A stretch of 64,000 nucleotides of DNA from assembly GCA_050248495.1 (NCBI GenBank), contig JBFWSG010000004.1:124001-188000 (forward strand), given 5' to 3'. The translations under genes and the position numbers were made by a program. Below the pieces are notes generated by a model. It was not told where the DNA came from. It did not search any database and saw only the letters and a list, made by a program, of their open reading frames with translations. Shown one piece after another: positions 1-8,868 of the stretch. The DNA is from DASYDU01 sp050248495 (GTDB lineage: Bacteria > Planctomycetota > Planctomycetia > Pirellulales > Lacipirellulaceae). How positions within the stretch are numbered: position 1 is the first letter of the stretch; each line of letters begins with the position of its first letter.

Positions 1-56
1 ATGGGTGCGCTAGCACCGGCAGGAAATGAAGCGGCCGCAACAGGCGGATCACCGCA

Positions 57-1301
57 TCACTCGACCCGCGACATCTTCTGCAGAAAATCGCGTTCGACGC
101 TGCGCAGATCGCCAAATTGGGCTTTGAATTCTTCGAGCCGCGTGTCGGCGTCATCTTCGACTAGGGGCGGCTTCTTGGCGAGCGTCTTCAAATAGGCCGC
201 GTACTCGCGGGGATGGTATTTGATGAGATAGTAGTTGAGCGCCCAGGCGTCCGCGTAGGCGGCCGCTGCCGTCCGTGGATCGCGGAAATGCTCGTTCTCC
301 GCGAGCATTGTCACCAGCGTTTCGCGTCCCCAGCTCGCCTGGTTGCGGCGAAACGTGCTCAAACGCGGATAGTTGACGCGGCCGATGCCGCGCCAACCGC
401 GGCTGCTGGTGAGATCGGGCGCCTCGAAGTAGACGGCCATGCCCTCGCAGAGCCAGAGCGGAATGTCGGAGAGCCGCGTCTGCAGACCGCAGTTGAACGC
501 AATCTGGTGCGTCGCTTCGTGAACGATCGTGGATACCAAGGGGACGGCCGCCCGCTGCGAGAGCATCTGGTTGATCTCGCGGAGCGAGCCGCGGCGGTTG
601 CCCGGCGTCTGGGCTAAGCTCGACTGCGCACCGGTGAGGTCATAGGTGTAGACGCGGTTGGTCTTGAGGTGGTAGTAGCCGACGATGTTCCGCGCCGCGT
701 CGCCCAGATCGTCACGCGATGCGGCTTCGTAGGCCGACTTATCCGCGAAGGCAATCACCGCCAGCGGGAATTCCGGCTCGTGCAGCTGCATGCCTTGCCG
801 CCGCCAGTAATTCGTGAACGCTTTGTAGAGCCGCTCGAAGAGCGAGCTGGTCCATTCGGCGTATTCTCGCGACGTGTTGTAGCAGATGACATAATGGGGT
901 GTCGTGTGGACGCGAAAGCCAGCCGGAAGCTGCGCGAGCAGGTGTTCGCCCAGTTCCTTGGCCGAAAGTGGCTTGAACGTCGCAGTCGTCTTTTCGCGGC
1001 TCAGAACCCCGCGGCCTTCGATCGTATGCTGAGCGCCATCTGCCGATTCAAGTAACAGCCCGCCATCCTGGGCTTCGATCAGCACGCGCCCGGCGACCGT
1101 GTGCTGCTCTCCGTTTTCGGAATATGTGACGCGTTCGATGAGCTGCGAAGTGTCGTCGCCCTCTTTCGATTCCGACTGGCCCTCGTCGGATGCGACATTG
1201 GCAAGCGCCGGCGAACGCGGTTCAGCCGCACGTGCCGTCGCAGCCAGAATCACCGCCCAAAATGCGACGGCAAGCACTAGTGGAAAATCCGCAATCTTCA
1301 T
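57..1301 (-). CDS. DUF1570 domain secreted protein, HEATH motif
   Basis: This is a 414-residue protein with an N-terminal signal peptide (hydrophobic residues about 8-25, ending ATARAA). The middle and C-terminal parts match the planctomycete DUF1570 pattern. It has an HEATHQ motif, which fits the HExxH zinc-metallopeptidase signature, followed by a WLCEGMAVYFEA segment that could supply a glutamate ligand. The role is probably a peptidase-like protein outside the cytoplasm, but the substrate is unknown. It lies 37 bases downstream of metG on the same strand, so the two may be co-transcribed. A paralogue with the same motif sits at 32272-33390. Family assignment is fairly secure; catalytic activity is inference. 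Confidence 0.85.
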   Translation of the reverse strand: MKIADFPLVLAVAFWAVILAATARAAEPRSPALANVASDEGQSESKEGDDTSQLIERVTYSENGEQHTVAGRVLIEAQDGGLLLESADGAQHTIEGRGVLSREKTTATFKPLSAKELGEHLLAQLPAGFRVHTTPHYVICYNTSREYAEWTSSLFERLYKAFTNYWRRQGMQLHEPEFPLAVIAFADKSAYEAASRDDLGDAARNIVGYYHLKTNRVYTYDLTGAQSSLAQTPGNRRGSLREINQMLSQRAAVPLVSTIVHEATHQIAFNCGLQTRLSDIPLWLCEGMAVYFEAPDLTSSRGWRGIGRVNYPRLSTFRRNQASWGRETLVTMLAENEHFRDPRTAAAAYADAWALNYYLIKYHPREYAAYLKTLAKKPPLVEDDADTRLEEFKAQFGDLRSVERDFLQKMSRVE

Positions 1302-1338
1302 ACGGTTCTATTGTACCGTACGGCCGGCGGCGCGTGAC

Positions 1339-3381
1339 TTAGTGCACCCGTTGCCCCGGAACGCCGCCGGAATCGGGCGAGAGCAGGAAGACTTCTTTGC
1401 CGCCCGGGCCGCAGGCGGTGACCATACCTTCGCTGAGGCCGAATTTCATTTGCCGCGGGGCGAGATTGGCGACGCACACAACCAGCCGGCCGACGAGATC
1501 CGCGGGCTTGTACGCTTCCTTGATGCCGGCAAACACCGTGCGAGTGTTGTCACCGCCGAGGCTCAGCGTGAGCTTAAGAAGCTTCTTGGCATCGGCGACG
1601 TCTTCGGCGGCGATCACGCGGGCCACGCGGAGGTCGACCTTCGTAAAGTCATCGATCGTGCATTCGGGCGCAAGCGGTTCGGCGGCGAGGGCGTCACCTG
1701 AATCGTTCCATGGGGACGAGCTCCCCGTAGCGGAAGCGACCTCACCGTCGGCGGGTTTGCTGGCTTCGATCATGGCGCGTACGTCCTTTTCTTCCACTCG
1801 TTGGAGCAGGTGTTTGAATTTGTTGACTTTGGTGCCGACCTGCGGCGTCTTCGATTCGTCCCAATGCTGGATCGGCGCGTTCAACAGCTCGCCGGTTTGT
1901 TCCGCGAGCTTCGGCAGCACAGGGGCGAGATAGATCACCAGCTGGCGGAACAGGTTGAGGGCGACGGTGCAGACATCTTGCAACTCGCCGGCGCGAGACA
2001 CGTCCTTGCGAAGCTCCCATGGCTTGCGCTCTTCGACGTACGGATTCGCCCGATCAGCCAGCGCGAGGATCAACCGAGTGGCCCGGCTGTAGTCGCAAGC
2101 TTCGTAGGCATCGCGGATTTCATCGCCGGCCGCCGCGGCCGCGGCAAAGAGGCCGCCGTCATCGGGATACTTTTTTGAGAGTCCGATACTTTCCACAAAC
2201 TTCGCCGCGCGGCTCGCCAGGTTGACCACTTTATTCACGAGGTCGGTATTCACCTTTGCCACAAACTCGTCGACCGCGAGATCCAAATCCTCCACGCGCG
2301 AAGAAAGCTTCGACGCATAGAAGTAGCGCAGGTAGCTGGGGTCGAGATGATCGAGATACGTGCGGGCGGCGACAAACGTGCCCTTCGATTTCGACATCTT
2401 CTCGCCGTCGACCGTGAGGAACCCGTGGATGTGGACCTTGGTCGGCAGCGTGTATCCGGCGGACTTCAGCATGCCGGGCCAGAACAGCGTGTGGAAATAC
2501 GTAATGTCCTTGCCGATGAAATGGTGCACTTCGCAGTTCGGCGACCGCCACCACTGGTCAAACTTGTTCCCCGTGCGGTCGCACCACTGCCGCGTCGAAG
2601 CCATGTAGCCGATCGGCGCGTCGAACCAGACATACCAATAGTTACCGGGACTGTCCGGAATCTCAAAGCCAAAATACGGGGCCGGCCGCGAGATGTCCCA
2701 GTCGCGCAAGGGCTCGCCGAGGAAGTGGCCCTTCAAATAGTTGGCGATCTCTCCCTGCAGGTGTTCGCCCGACTGCGTCCATTTTTCCAAGAAGTCGTGC
2801 AGCTGTTCCAGCTCAATGAACAAGTGGGGCTCGGTGCGGATCTCCGGCTTCGCCCCACTGAGCGTGCTCCGTGGATCGATCAGTTCGGTCGGGCTGTAAT
2901 GGTGGCCACACTTGCTGCAGTTGTCGCCCGGTTGATCGGGCGACTTGCACTTGGGACAAGTGCCGCGGACGAACCGATCGGCGAGAAACGTCTTCGCCTC
3001 CGGATCGTAGAGCTGCTCGACGTCCTTTTCTTTGACCAGTCCCGCTTTGCGGATCGCCCTCCAGAACTCGCCGCACAGCGCGCGATTCTCCGCGCTATGC
3101 GTGCTTCCATAGTTGTCGAAACCAATCTGGAAGTCGGCAAAGTCGCGCTCGTGCTGCTGCTGCATCTCGGCGATGAACGATTCTTCGCTCACACCCGCCT
3201 TGCGAGCGCTCATCATGATCGCCGTGCCGTGCGTGTCGTCCGCACAGAAATAGCGGCAGTCGTTGCCAACGAGCTTCTGGAAACGGACCCAGATATCGGT
3301 CTGGAGGTACTCGACCAGGTGCCCGATGTGGATCGGGCCGTTGGCGTAGGGCAGGGCGGAAGTAACCAGGATGCGACGCAC
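1339..3381 (-). CDS. metG: Methionyl-tRNA synthetase
   Basis: This class I aminoacyl-tRNA synthetase charges tRNA-Met with methionine. The N-terminus has the HIGH motif (PIHIGHL, about residue 19). A zinc-binding knuckle follows, with two CxxC pairs (CPKC and CSKC). The KMSKS loop (KMSKSKGTF), an anticodon-binding helical domain and a C-terminal EMAP/Trbp111-type tRNA-binding domain (DFTKVDLRVARV) complete it. An ATG exists further upstream, but homologues begin directly at the RRILVTSALPYANG segment. I therefore take the GTG at 3379-3381, giving 680 residues, the usual length for the long MetG form. All catalytic motifs are present. Confidence 0.96.
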   Translation of the reverse strand: MRRILVTSALPYANGPIHIGHLVEYLQTDIWVRFQKLVGNDCRYFCADDTHGTAIMMSARKAGVSEESFIAEMQQQHERDFADFQIGFDNYGSTHSAENRALCGEFWRAIRKAGLVKEKDVEQLYDPEAKTFLADRFVRGTCPKCKSPDQPGDNCSKCGHHYSPTELIDPRSTLSGAKPEIRTEPHLFIELEQLHDFLEKWTQSGEHLQGEIANYLKGHFLGEPLRDWDISRPAPYFGFEIPDSPGNYWYVWFDAPIGYMASTRQWCDRTGNKFDQWWRSPNCEVHHFIGKDITYFHTLFWPGMLKSAGYTLPTKVHIHGFLTVDGEKMSKSKGTFVAARTYLDHLDPSYLRYFYASKLSSRVEDLDLAVDEFVAKVNTDLVNKVVNLASRAAKFVESIGLSKKYPDDGGLFAAAAAAGDEIRDAYEACDYSRATRLILALADRANPYVEERKPWELRKDVSRAGELQDVCTVALNLFRQLVIYLAPVLPKLAEQTGELLNAPIQHWDESKTPQVGTKVNKFKHLLQRVEEKDVRAMIEASKPADGEVASATGSSSPWNDSGDALAAEPLAPECTIDDFTKVDLRVARVIAAEDVADAKKLLKLTLSLGGDNTRTVFAGIKEAYKPADLVGRLVVCVANLAPRQMKFGLSEGMVTACGPGGKEVFLLSPDSGGVPGQRVH

Positions 3382-3837
3382 GATGGATAAAAAACTTCCT
3401 GGAACGCGGTAACGGGTGAGCAAAACTGCCGGCGGCAAAATGGCCGCTAGCATGCCGAAACACGGCTTTCGGAGCCGGTGGGGCTGTCATTGTAGCCCGG
3501 CCGTTCGCCGACGGGGAGAGCGATGGCCGTCGGGGCGTCGAGCTGGGGTTGTGCGATTTTTGGAACTCAGGGACATTACCCGCCCCGTGGCGACTGTTTC
3601 GCACAACTTAGGACAGACGCCTTAAGACCACGTTCGGTTCAGAGACGATTTTGGAGTTCGACCGGCGGATTGAAGCCGATTCGCGCCACGCTCTCGCAGG
3701 ATGCGAAGCACGTCGCGGAGCTTGAGCCGTCGACCGTCGAAAGCCACGGTCACAGTTAAGCCGGCACACGGATCGCCCCGCACGCGAGTCGTGTGTCCAT
3801 ATTGAACCGACTGACCACGCATCCAAGGAGGGATCGG
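3382..3837. other. Intergenic, divergent metG / thioredoxin-protease
   Basis: These 456 bases separate two divergently transcribed genes and must hold both promoters. I see no convincing coding frame, RNA gene or strong repeat. The only clear signal is the Shine-Dalgarno sequence AAGGAGG just before the ATG at 3838. Confidence 0.6.
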
Positions 3838-5349
3838 ATGGTCAAGTATGCGATCGCTGCGCTCGTGCTTGCCGCCTCCGCAGCCCAAGCCGCCTGTGCC
3901 GGCGGCGTTCAACTGCTCGACTTTTCCTCGCCATTCTGCGGACCGTGTCAGTCGATGGTTCCGCTCATCCACAGCCTCGAAGCGGCTGGCTATCCGATTC
4001 GCAAGGTCGACACCACGCGCGAGCCGGGCGTCGCGCAGCAATACGGCGTCACCCAGATTCCGTGCTTCATCATGCTCGTGGATGGACGCGAAACGGAACG
4101 CATCGTCGGCGCGCAGTCGCAAGACGCTTTGGTGGCAATGTTTCAGCGGGCCATGGCGCTGCGGACCCAGTCTCCTGACGCCCAAATATTACAATCGCCG
4201 GATGCGCAAATGACGCAGACTGCGGCTCAAGCGCCGGCGCAAGCGGGGACGGATCCTTGGAGCGGGGTGGGAAATAGTGGTGGTGCAATGCCTGGCGTCG
4301 GCGGCGGAGACGCCCCGGCTCGCGATGCGCGGCCGATGACGCACACCGCGCCGCTCGGTCCGCGGGAACCTCTCAAGGATGCTTTTTCTGGTGAGCTGAT
4401 CAGCTCCAGCGTGCGGCTCCGCGTCGACGACGCCAAGGGCCGGTCCTACGGCACTGGCACGATCATCGACGCCCGCAGCGGCGAAGCGCTCGTCATTACC
4501 TGCGGCCACCTGTTTCGCGATTCGCAAGGGAAAGGCCCCGTGACGGTTGAGCTGTTTGAGTCGACTCCCGAAGGCCCTCGCGTGATCGCCCAACTGCCCG
4601 GTCAAGTCATCAACTTCAACCTGGATCGCGATCTGGGCCTGGTGAGCATCCGGCCTGACCGCCCGGTTCGCGTCGCGCCGATCGCGCCGACGCAGACGAT
4701 CCTGGCCCGCGGCGATCGGCTGGTGAGCGTTGGCTGCGACCGCGGCCAGGACCCGACGGCGCTGGCCACGCGCGTGACCAACGTCGACCGCTATCAAGGC
4801 CCTCCCAATGTCGAGGCCAGCGGCGCTCCGATCGAAGGCCGCAGCGGCGGCGGCCTGTTCAATACCGCAGGTCAGCTGGTGGGAGTCTGCTTTGCCGCCG
4901 ACTATGAAGGCAACGAAGGCCTTTATACGGCACTCGAATCCATCCACAGCGAGATGGATCGGCTGAATCTCAGCGACATCTATCGCACCGCGAAGACCAA
5001 CCCGACTCAATCGCCGGCGACATCCGCCACCCCGCCCATCGTGCGCGGCCAGGAACCGCTGCAACCTGTCATGCCACAGACGGCGGCTGCAGCGGCTCCT
5101 TCGTCGGCAGGCCCGATCGCCGGTTTGAACAACAGCGCGACGAATCCGCCATCCGGCATGAGTGGTCCCGAACAGGCGGCGCTCGAGGAGATCATGGGCC
5201 GCGCGACCGACGCCGAAGTGGTCTGTATCATTCGTCCCCGCGATGCGGGCGGAAAGAGCGAAGTAATTACGCTCGACCGCGTATCGCCGGAATTCGTCCG
5301 CGCCCTGGCCGAACGGGCAAAGACTGCCCCCGACACGATGCTCCGCTAG
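3838..5349 (+). CDS. Secreted thioredoxin-trypsin-like protease fusion
   Basis: This 503-residue protein starts at the ATG following AAGGAGG; an earlier ATG at 3793 has no comparable ribosome site. Residues 1-20 form a signal peptide. Residues about 22-115 are a thioredoxin fold with a CGPC active site (C34-C37) and the cis-proline loop TQIPCF. A Pro/Ala/Gly linker leads to a chymotrypsin-like domain. It has the His in TCGHLF (H224), an Asp in DRDLGL (D265) and the Ser in GRSGGG (S336), so the triad looks complete. The C-terminal third is proline/alanine-rich with a short helical end. The likely site of action is the periplasm-like compartment, coupling disulfide chemistry to proteolysis; that role is inference. 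Confidence 0.85.
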   Translation: MVKYAIAALVLAASAAQAACAGGVQLLDFSSPFCGPCQSMVPLIHSLEAAGYPIRKVDTTREPGVAQQYGVTQIPCFIMLVDGRETERIVGAQSQDALVAMFQRAMALRTQSPDAQILQSPDAQMTQTAAQAPAQAGTDPWSGVGNSGGAMPGVGGGDAPARDARPMTHTAPLGPREPLKDAFSGELISSSVRLRVDDAKGRSYGTGTIIDARSGEALVITCGHLFRDSQGKGPVTVELFESTPEGPRVIAQLPGQVINFNLDRDLGLVSIRPDRPVRVAPIAPTQTILARGDRLVSVGCDRGQDPTALATRVTNVDRYQGPPNVEASGAPIEGRSGGGLFNTAGQLVGVCFAADYEGNEGLYTALESIHSEMDRLNLSDIYRTAKTNPTQSPATSATPPIVRGQEPLQPVMPQTAAAAAPSSAGPIAGLNNSATNPPSGMSGPEQAALEEIMGRATDAEVVCIIRPRDAGGKSEVITLDRVSPEFVRALAERAKTAPDTMLR

Positions 5350-5492
5350 GCAACGGAGCATTCGCTGCAATCGGTCCAACCGGCAATGGTCCTGCCGCTT
5401 CGGTCACCGGGGGTGTCGCAAGTTCGCCGCTCTGGTGAGCTACGGTTGTGTGTGATTTTGGGCTCTCACGCAATCGTTCGGATGTTCGTGTA

Positions 5493-6299
5493 ATGCTCTG
5501 GTACGTCGCGTTCGTGGCAGCGATCAATTTGGCGTTAGGCTACGCCTGGGGCGCGTACCTGCGCAAGTGCCCGCGCTGCGCCAAGGCGCGCGCGATGGGA
5601 CTGTCTCTGCTGGAACCCAACACGTTGACGGCGAGCGAACCGCGGTTCGACGTTCCGCGGCCCGCGCCACCTGCCTCGCGCATCGAGCCCGTCGCGCCGC
5701 CCGTCTTCGCACCACCTGTCGTCGAGGTCCCGGAAGCAAGCGCCACGGACGCAGTACTCGATTCAACTTCCGGCCTGGTGACGCGAGAAAGCGCGGAGCA
5801 GCTGCTCACGCAACTGGCCGATGGAAAATCTCCGAGCGACCATGTGACCGCGGGCCTGGTCGAGATGGCGCCGCTCGATTCGTTCGGCACGGAGCTGGCG
5901 AGCGATATCGCCCAGAGAATGCTGAGTGGCGTATCGCAAATCGTGCGACAGTCGCTCTCCGCCGAGCACACGTTGGCGCGGTTCAACGATCAACAATTCC
6001 TGCTGTTGGTCCCCAGCGAGGATGTGGAACAAGTCACCAAACGCGCCGAGGAACTCCGGCAACGCGTTGCCACGACCGAATTCGTCGCAGACGGCCGCAC
6101 GTATCAGACCACCGTCACCTGCGCGCTCGCCGACGTGGCTGCACACGGCACGGGGCCGAAACTTTTCGAGTTCTTGCAGGAAGCAATCGACGAGGCCAAA
6201 CGCTACGGCGGCAACCGCACCTTCATGCACGACGGCAAGTCGCCCACTCCGGTGGTCCCGGCCGAACTGACCATTTCGCCGCAACAGCTGGCGATCTGA
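5493..6299 (+). CDS. Membrane-anchored degenerate GGDEF protein
   Basis: The protein has 268 residues starting at the ATG at 5493; the frame is open further upstream but without a supporting start. One N-terminal membrane segment (residues about 2-20) is followed by a basic patch with CPRC. A proline/alanine linker of about 70 residues comes next, then a C-terminal domain patterned like GGDEF. SGLVTRESAEQLL matches the usual LTGLxNR opening. LARFNDQQFLLLVP sits where ARxGGDEFxxLLP normally is. AKRYGGNR matches the closing AKxxGRNR. The catalytic GGDEF signature is replaced by NDQQF, so diguanylate cyclase activity is unlikely; a binding or scaffold role is possible. Confidence 0.75.
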   Translation: MLWYVAFVAAINLALGYAWGAYLRKCPRCAKARAMGLSLLEPNTLTASEPRFDVPRPAPPASRIEPVAPPVFAPPVVEVPEASATDAVLDSTSGLVTRESAEQLLTQLADGKSPSDHVTAGLVEMAPLDSFGTELASDIAQRMLSGVSQIVRQSLSAEHTLARFNDQQFLLLVPSEDVEQVTKRAEELRQRVATTEFVADGRTYQTTVTCALADVAAHGTGPKLFEFLQEAIDEAKRYGGNRTFMHDGKSPTPVVPAELTISPQQLAI

Positions 6300-6312
6300 T
6301 CGGTTAACTGTC

Positions 6313-6777
6313 TTACTCTTCCACCTCGAAAATCGCATCGATTTCGACCGCCCAACCGTTCGGTAACGACGGTGCGCCAAAGGCGCTGCGGGCCGCGACG
6401 CCGGCGTCCGGACCAAAGACATCGCGCATCATTTCGCTGAAGCCGTTGATCACCGCCGGGTGCTCGGTGAAGTCTGGCGCGGCCTGTACCAGGCCCATCG
6501 TCTTCACCAGGCGGCGGATCGGATCGAGGCTGCCGCAGCGTTGCCGCAAGGTGGAAAGCATCAAGAGTGCGGTTCGGCGGGCCGCCTCCTGACCGGCCTG
6601 AACGTTCAAATCTTCGCCCAATCGACCGCAAATCGCCGAGCCGTCGACGCCGATCGGTCCATGCCCCGACAAATAAGCGAGTCCCCCCACGATCACCACG
6701 GGCTTGTACAATCCCAAGGCCCGCGGTGGCGGCGGCAATTCGAGTTTCAATTCCTTCAGACGTGCCTCGGCACTCAT
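6313..6777 (-). CDS. RidA family protein (YjgF/YER057c/UK114)
   Basis: This 154-residue protein is a RidA-type enamine/imine deaminase or a relative. These proteins clear reactive 2-aminoacrylate-like intermediates made by PLP enzymes. The pattern includes the strand pair VVIVGGLAYLSGHGP, LGEDLNVQAGQEAARRTALLML, and a C-terminal FGAPSLPNGWAVEIDAIFEVEE, where the asparagine replaces the arginine typical of archetypal RidA. It therefore fits a divergent YjgF subgroup. Its ATG overlaps the hisI stop in an ATGA arrangement, implying translational coupling to histidine biosynthesis. Confidence 0.88.
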   Translation of the reverse strand: MSAEARLKELKLELPPPPRALGLYKPVVIVGGLAYLSGHGPIGVDGSAICGRLGEDLNVQAGQEAARRTALLMLSTLRQRCGSLDPIRRLVKTMGLVQAAPDFTEHPAVINGFSEMMRDVFGPDAGVAARSAFGAPSLPNGWAVEIDAIFEVEE

Positions 6778-7208
6778 GTTTGCCCTTTCTCTGATTCCTG
6801 CTGCCTCTCGCGCTGTCTCGCTCCGTAGACCTTTGCCGGATCGAAGATTCGCTCGGCAATGACCCTCAGCCCGTCGGCCGTGGCCTCGCGAAAAAAGCAC
6901 GAAGCATACCCTTCGTGGCAAGCTGCGCCCCCAACCTGGTCGACCAGAAGCAGCACTGCGTCCCCATCGCAATCGACGCGGATCGAGCGGACGTGCTGCA
7001 CGTTGCCGCTCTCCTCGCCCTTGCGCCAGAGCCGGCCGCGGCTGCGGCTGTAATAGACAGCTCGCCCGCTGGCCAGAGTTTCTTCCCAGGCCTGGCGATT
7101 CATATGAGCGACCATCAGCACTTCACCCGTGGCCAGGTCCTGCGCCACGGCGGTCACCAGGCCGTCGGGCTTCGAGAAATCGGGGATCGTCGGGGGTGTA
7201 ACGGACAC
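6774..7208 (-). CDS. hisI: Phosphoribosyl-AMP cyclohydrolase
   Basis: HisI opens the adenine ring of phosphoribosyl-AMP in the third step of histidine synthesis. This copy has 144 residues from a GTG at 7206-7208, close to the normal single-domain length. There is no HisE fusion. Recognisable parts are MNRQAWEETLASGRAVYYSRSR, the metal-binding DCDGDAVLLLVDQVG segment (the DCD/D motif) and a zinc-site region GGAACHEGYASCFFR. The frame extends upstream to 7586, but that extension lacks family resemblance. The stop overlaps the start of ridA by four bases. Confidence 0.93.
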   Translation of the reverse strand: MSVTPPTIPDFSKPDGLVTAVAQDLATGEVLMVAHMNRQAWEETLASGRAVYYSRSRGRLWRKGEESGNVQHVRSIRVDCDGDAVLLLVDQVGGAACHEGYASCFFREATADGLRVIAERIFDPAKVYGARQRERQQESEKGQT

Positions 7209-7532
7209 GGATATACAACGGTCTAGGAAAGAAGACGAGAGGTTCGCGCCTGGCGTCAGCATACCGGGCGGGCCGACAGATCGCCACCCGGGCGGACTGC
7301 CCCTCCGAAGCCACGGCACGATCGCTACAGAGAGACAAATTCGCCCGGCAGAACCGCACCGCTCGGCCTGGTTCGTGCGACCCCGCGGCTTGGCACGCGC
7401 GGCGCAATCCGCGAACTTTCGCCGCTGCTCCAGATTGCCGCTCCTCGACCCCGATTCAAGGAGAGGACATGGCGAGACCCGCCAACGGGACCACCTCCGG
7501 CGCACCGCCGATCGCCAAACCAAGGAGCCATC
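7209..7532. other. Intergenic, divergent hisI / GT2-like gene
   Basis: These 324 bases lie between two divergent genes. Apart from the Shine-Dalgarno AAGGAG at about 7522-7527 in front of the GTG at 7533, I found no defined element. Confidence 0.5.
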
Positions 7533-8180
7533 GTGTCGAACAAATCGCTGACGATCGTTCTGCCGGTCTATAACAACGAATCGCAATTAGAACCCTGCGT
7601 CTCACAGATGCTCGACCTGGCGAGCGACTTGACGTCGCGGTTTGCGATCATGATCGTCGACGACGGATCGACCGACGACACGTCCAACGTGGCGCAGGAA
7701 CTGGCCGCCAAGTATCCGCAGGTGTTTGTCCATCGGCAACGTCAGCGGAGCGGCCTAGGCCCGATCGTCAGCCTCGTCCAGCGGCGGATCAAGTCGGACG
7801 TCGTCATTATGCACGACGGCGTGACGCCGATCGACCCGGTGCAGGTGCGGCGACTGTGGCGGCAGAGCGATGCCAAGTCCGCGCCGGCCGTCGCTGGCTC
7901 GAAGCGCGACCGAGACATCCGCGATCTGAACACGGTGCGGGCCACTCACAATGCGATGGCGCTGGTGCACGGGCGCGTGATGGGTTTTCATATCGTCGAG
8001 CCCCTCGCGGCGGACGAGATGTCGGCCGATCCGAAGTCTCCCCTTCCCACCGCAGCTCCCGCCAAAGGACAGCCCATCGCCAAACCGCGACCGTCCGATC
8101 GTTCCGGTGTCGGCCAGATCCCACCGTTGCCGCGGCCGAACTTTCTCTCGGCGGTGGCCGAGTTCACGCTCGGCGAATAG
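7533..8180 (+). CDS. Short GT2-like glycosyltransferase-fold protein
   Basis: The protein has 215 residues from a GTG start with a well-placed AAGGAG. The N-terminus is classic GT2 (GT-A fold): LTIVLPVYNNESQLEPCV and the nucleotide-binding IVDDGSTDDTSNVAQEL. The usual DxD is represented only by VIMHDGVTPIDP. The domain stops after about 120-150 residues. A low-complexity proline/alanine tail follows (about 165-205). Full GT2 catalytic domains need about 200-230 residues, including the acceptor side, which is absent here. It may be non-catalytic or regulatory. No glycan-biosynthesis genes surround it. Confidence 0.75.
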   Translation: MSNKSLTIVLPVYNNESQLEPCVSQMLDLASDLTSRFAIMIVDDGSTDDTSNVAQELAAKYPQVFVHRQRQRSGLGPIVSLVQRRIKSDVVIMHDGVTPIDPVQVRRLWRQSDAKSAPAVAGSKRDRDIRDLNTVRATHNAMALVHGRVMGFHIVEPLAADEMSADPKSPLPTAAPAKGQPIAKPRPSDRSGVGQIPPLPRPNFLSAVAEFTLGE

Positions 8181-8868
8181 CTCAGCGATGCGACAGATCG
8201 TGTTGCGTGACGATGTGTCCAGTCTGCGCGCTAAAGGCGTGGATGACTGCGACACCGGTGCCACGGCTGCGCCATTCCGCTGCAAGCGCTGTGTCGATAT
8301 TGCTCAAGCACTTAACGCGACCGGGAAAACGCTGCGCTGAAGTGCAACGGCTCGCAAACGCTTTCACCGTCGGGACATACGCCGAAAATTTTGTCGACAA
8401 TTCTCTTGTCGCGCGCGTCAAACCGACTTACCATAACCATTGTTCAAGGCGCGTGGGCAACGCGGACCTGAACATTTTGCCCGAGAGGGCAACCCTTTTC
8501 AGCGATTCTGATTGCGAAACGGAACAGTTTGGTGAGTTGGTGTGAGCCGCATCCGAGTGCGGCATGCGTTCGGTAACGTCGTCCGATCGACGGGCGGTGG
8601 TAACGCATGTTGCGTAGGCGCGGCGCACTCGAGTTCTTCGCGGAAGACGCCCGCGAAGGGTTCGGAGCAGCAAGAATTTCATCCGCATGGTCAAGCGATG
8701 ATGGCTGCGCGATTTGAGGCATCTGACTGCCGACCCGCAGAATTGCATGGATGATGGCGGCTGCCAGTACGTAGATCGTATGCGTAGGTAGTCTCGTCTT
8801 GCGGAACAGGTCTCTCATCTTATCTTCACGGTCGCTCTCGACCCAACGCTTCGAGAGGAGGCGGCGCT
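8181..8868. other. Intergenic, no supported gene
   Basis: These 688 bases have no reading frame with recognisable protein features. A 50-codon frame at 8188-8340 starts after the GT2-like gene but has no ribosome site and resembles nothing. A small palindrome TTGTCGACAA lies near 8393. A Shine-Dalgarno (GAGGAGG) occurs just before the regulator at 8869. Confidence 0.5.

Noticed and set aside
7856..8545. Long frame overlapping the end of the GT2-like gene
   Set aside because: It overlaps the better-supported gene in another frame and lacks a ribosome site and motifs.
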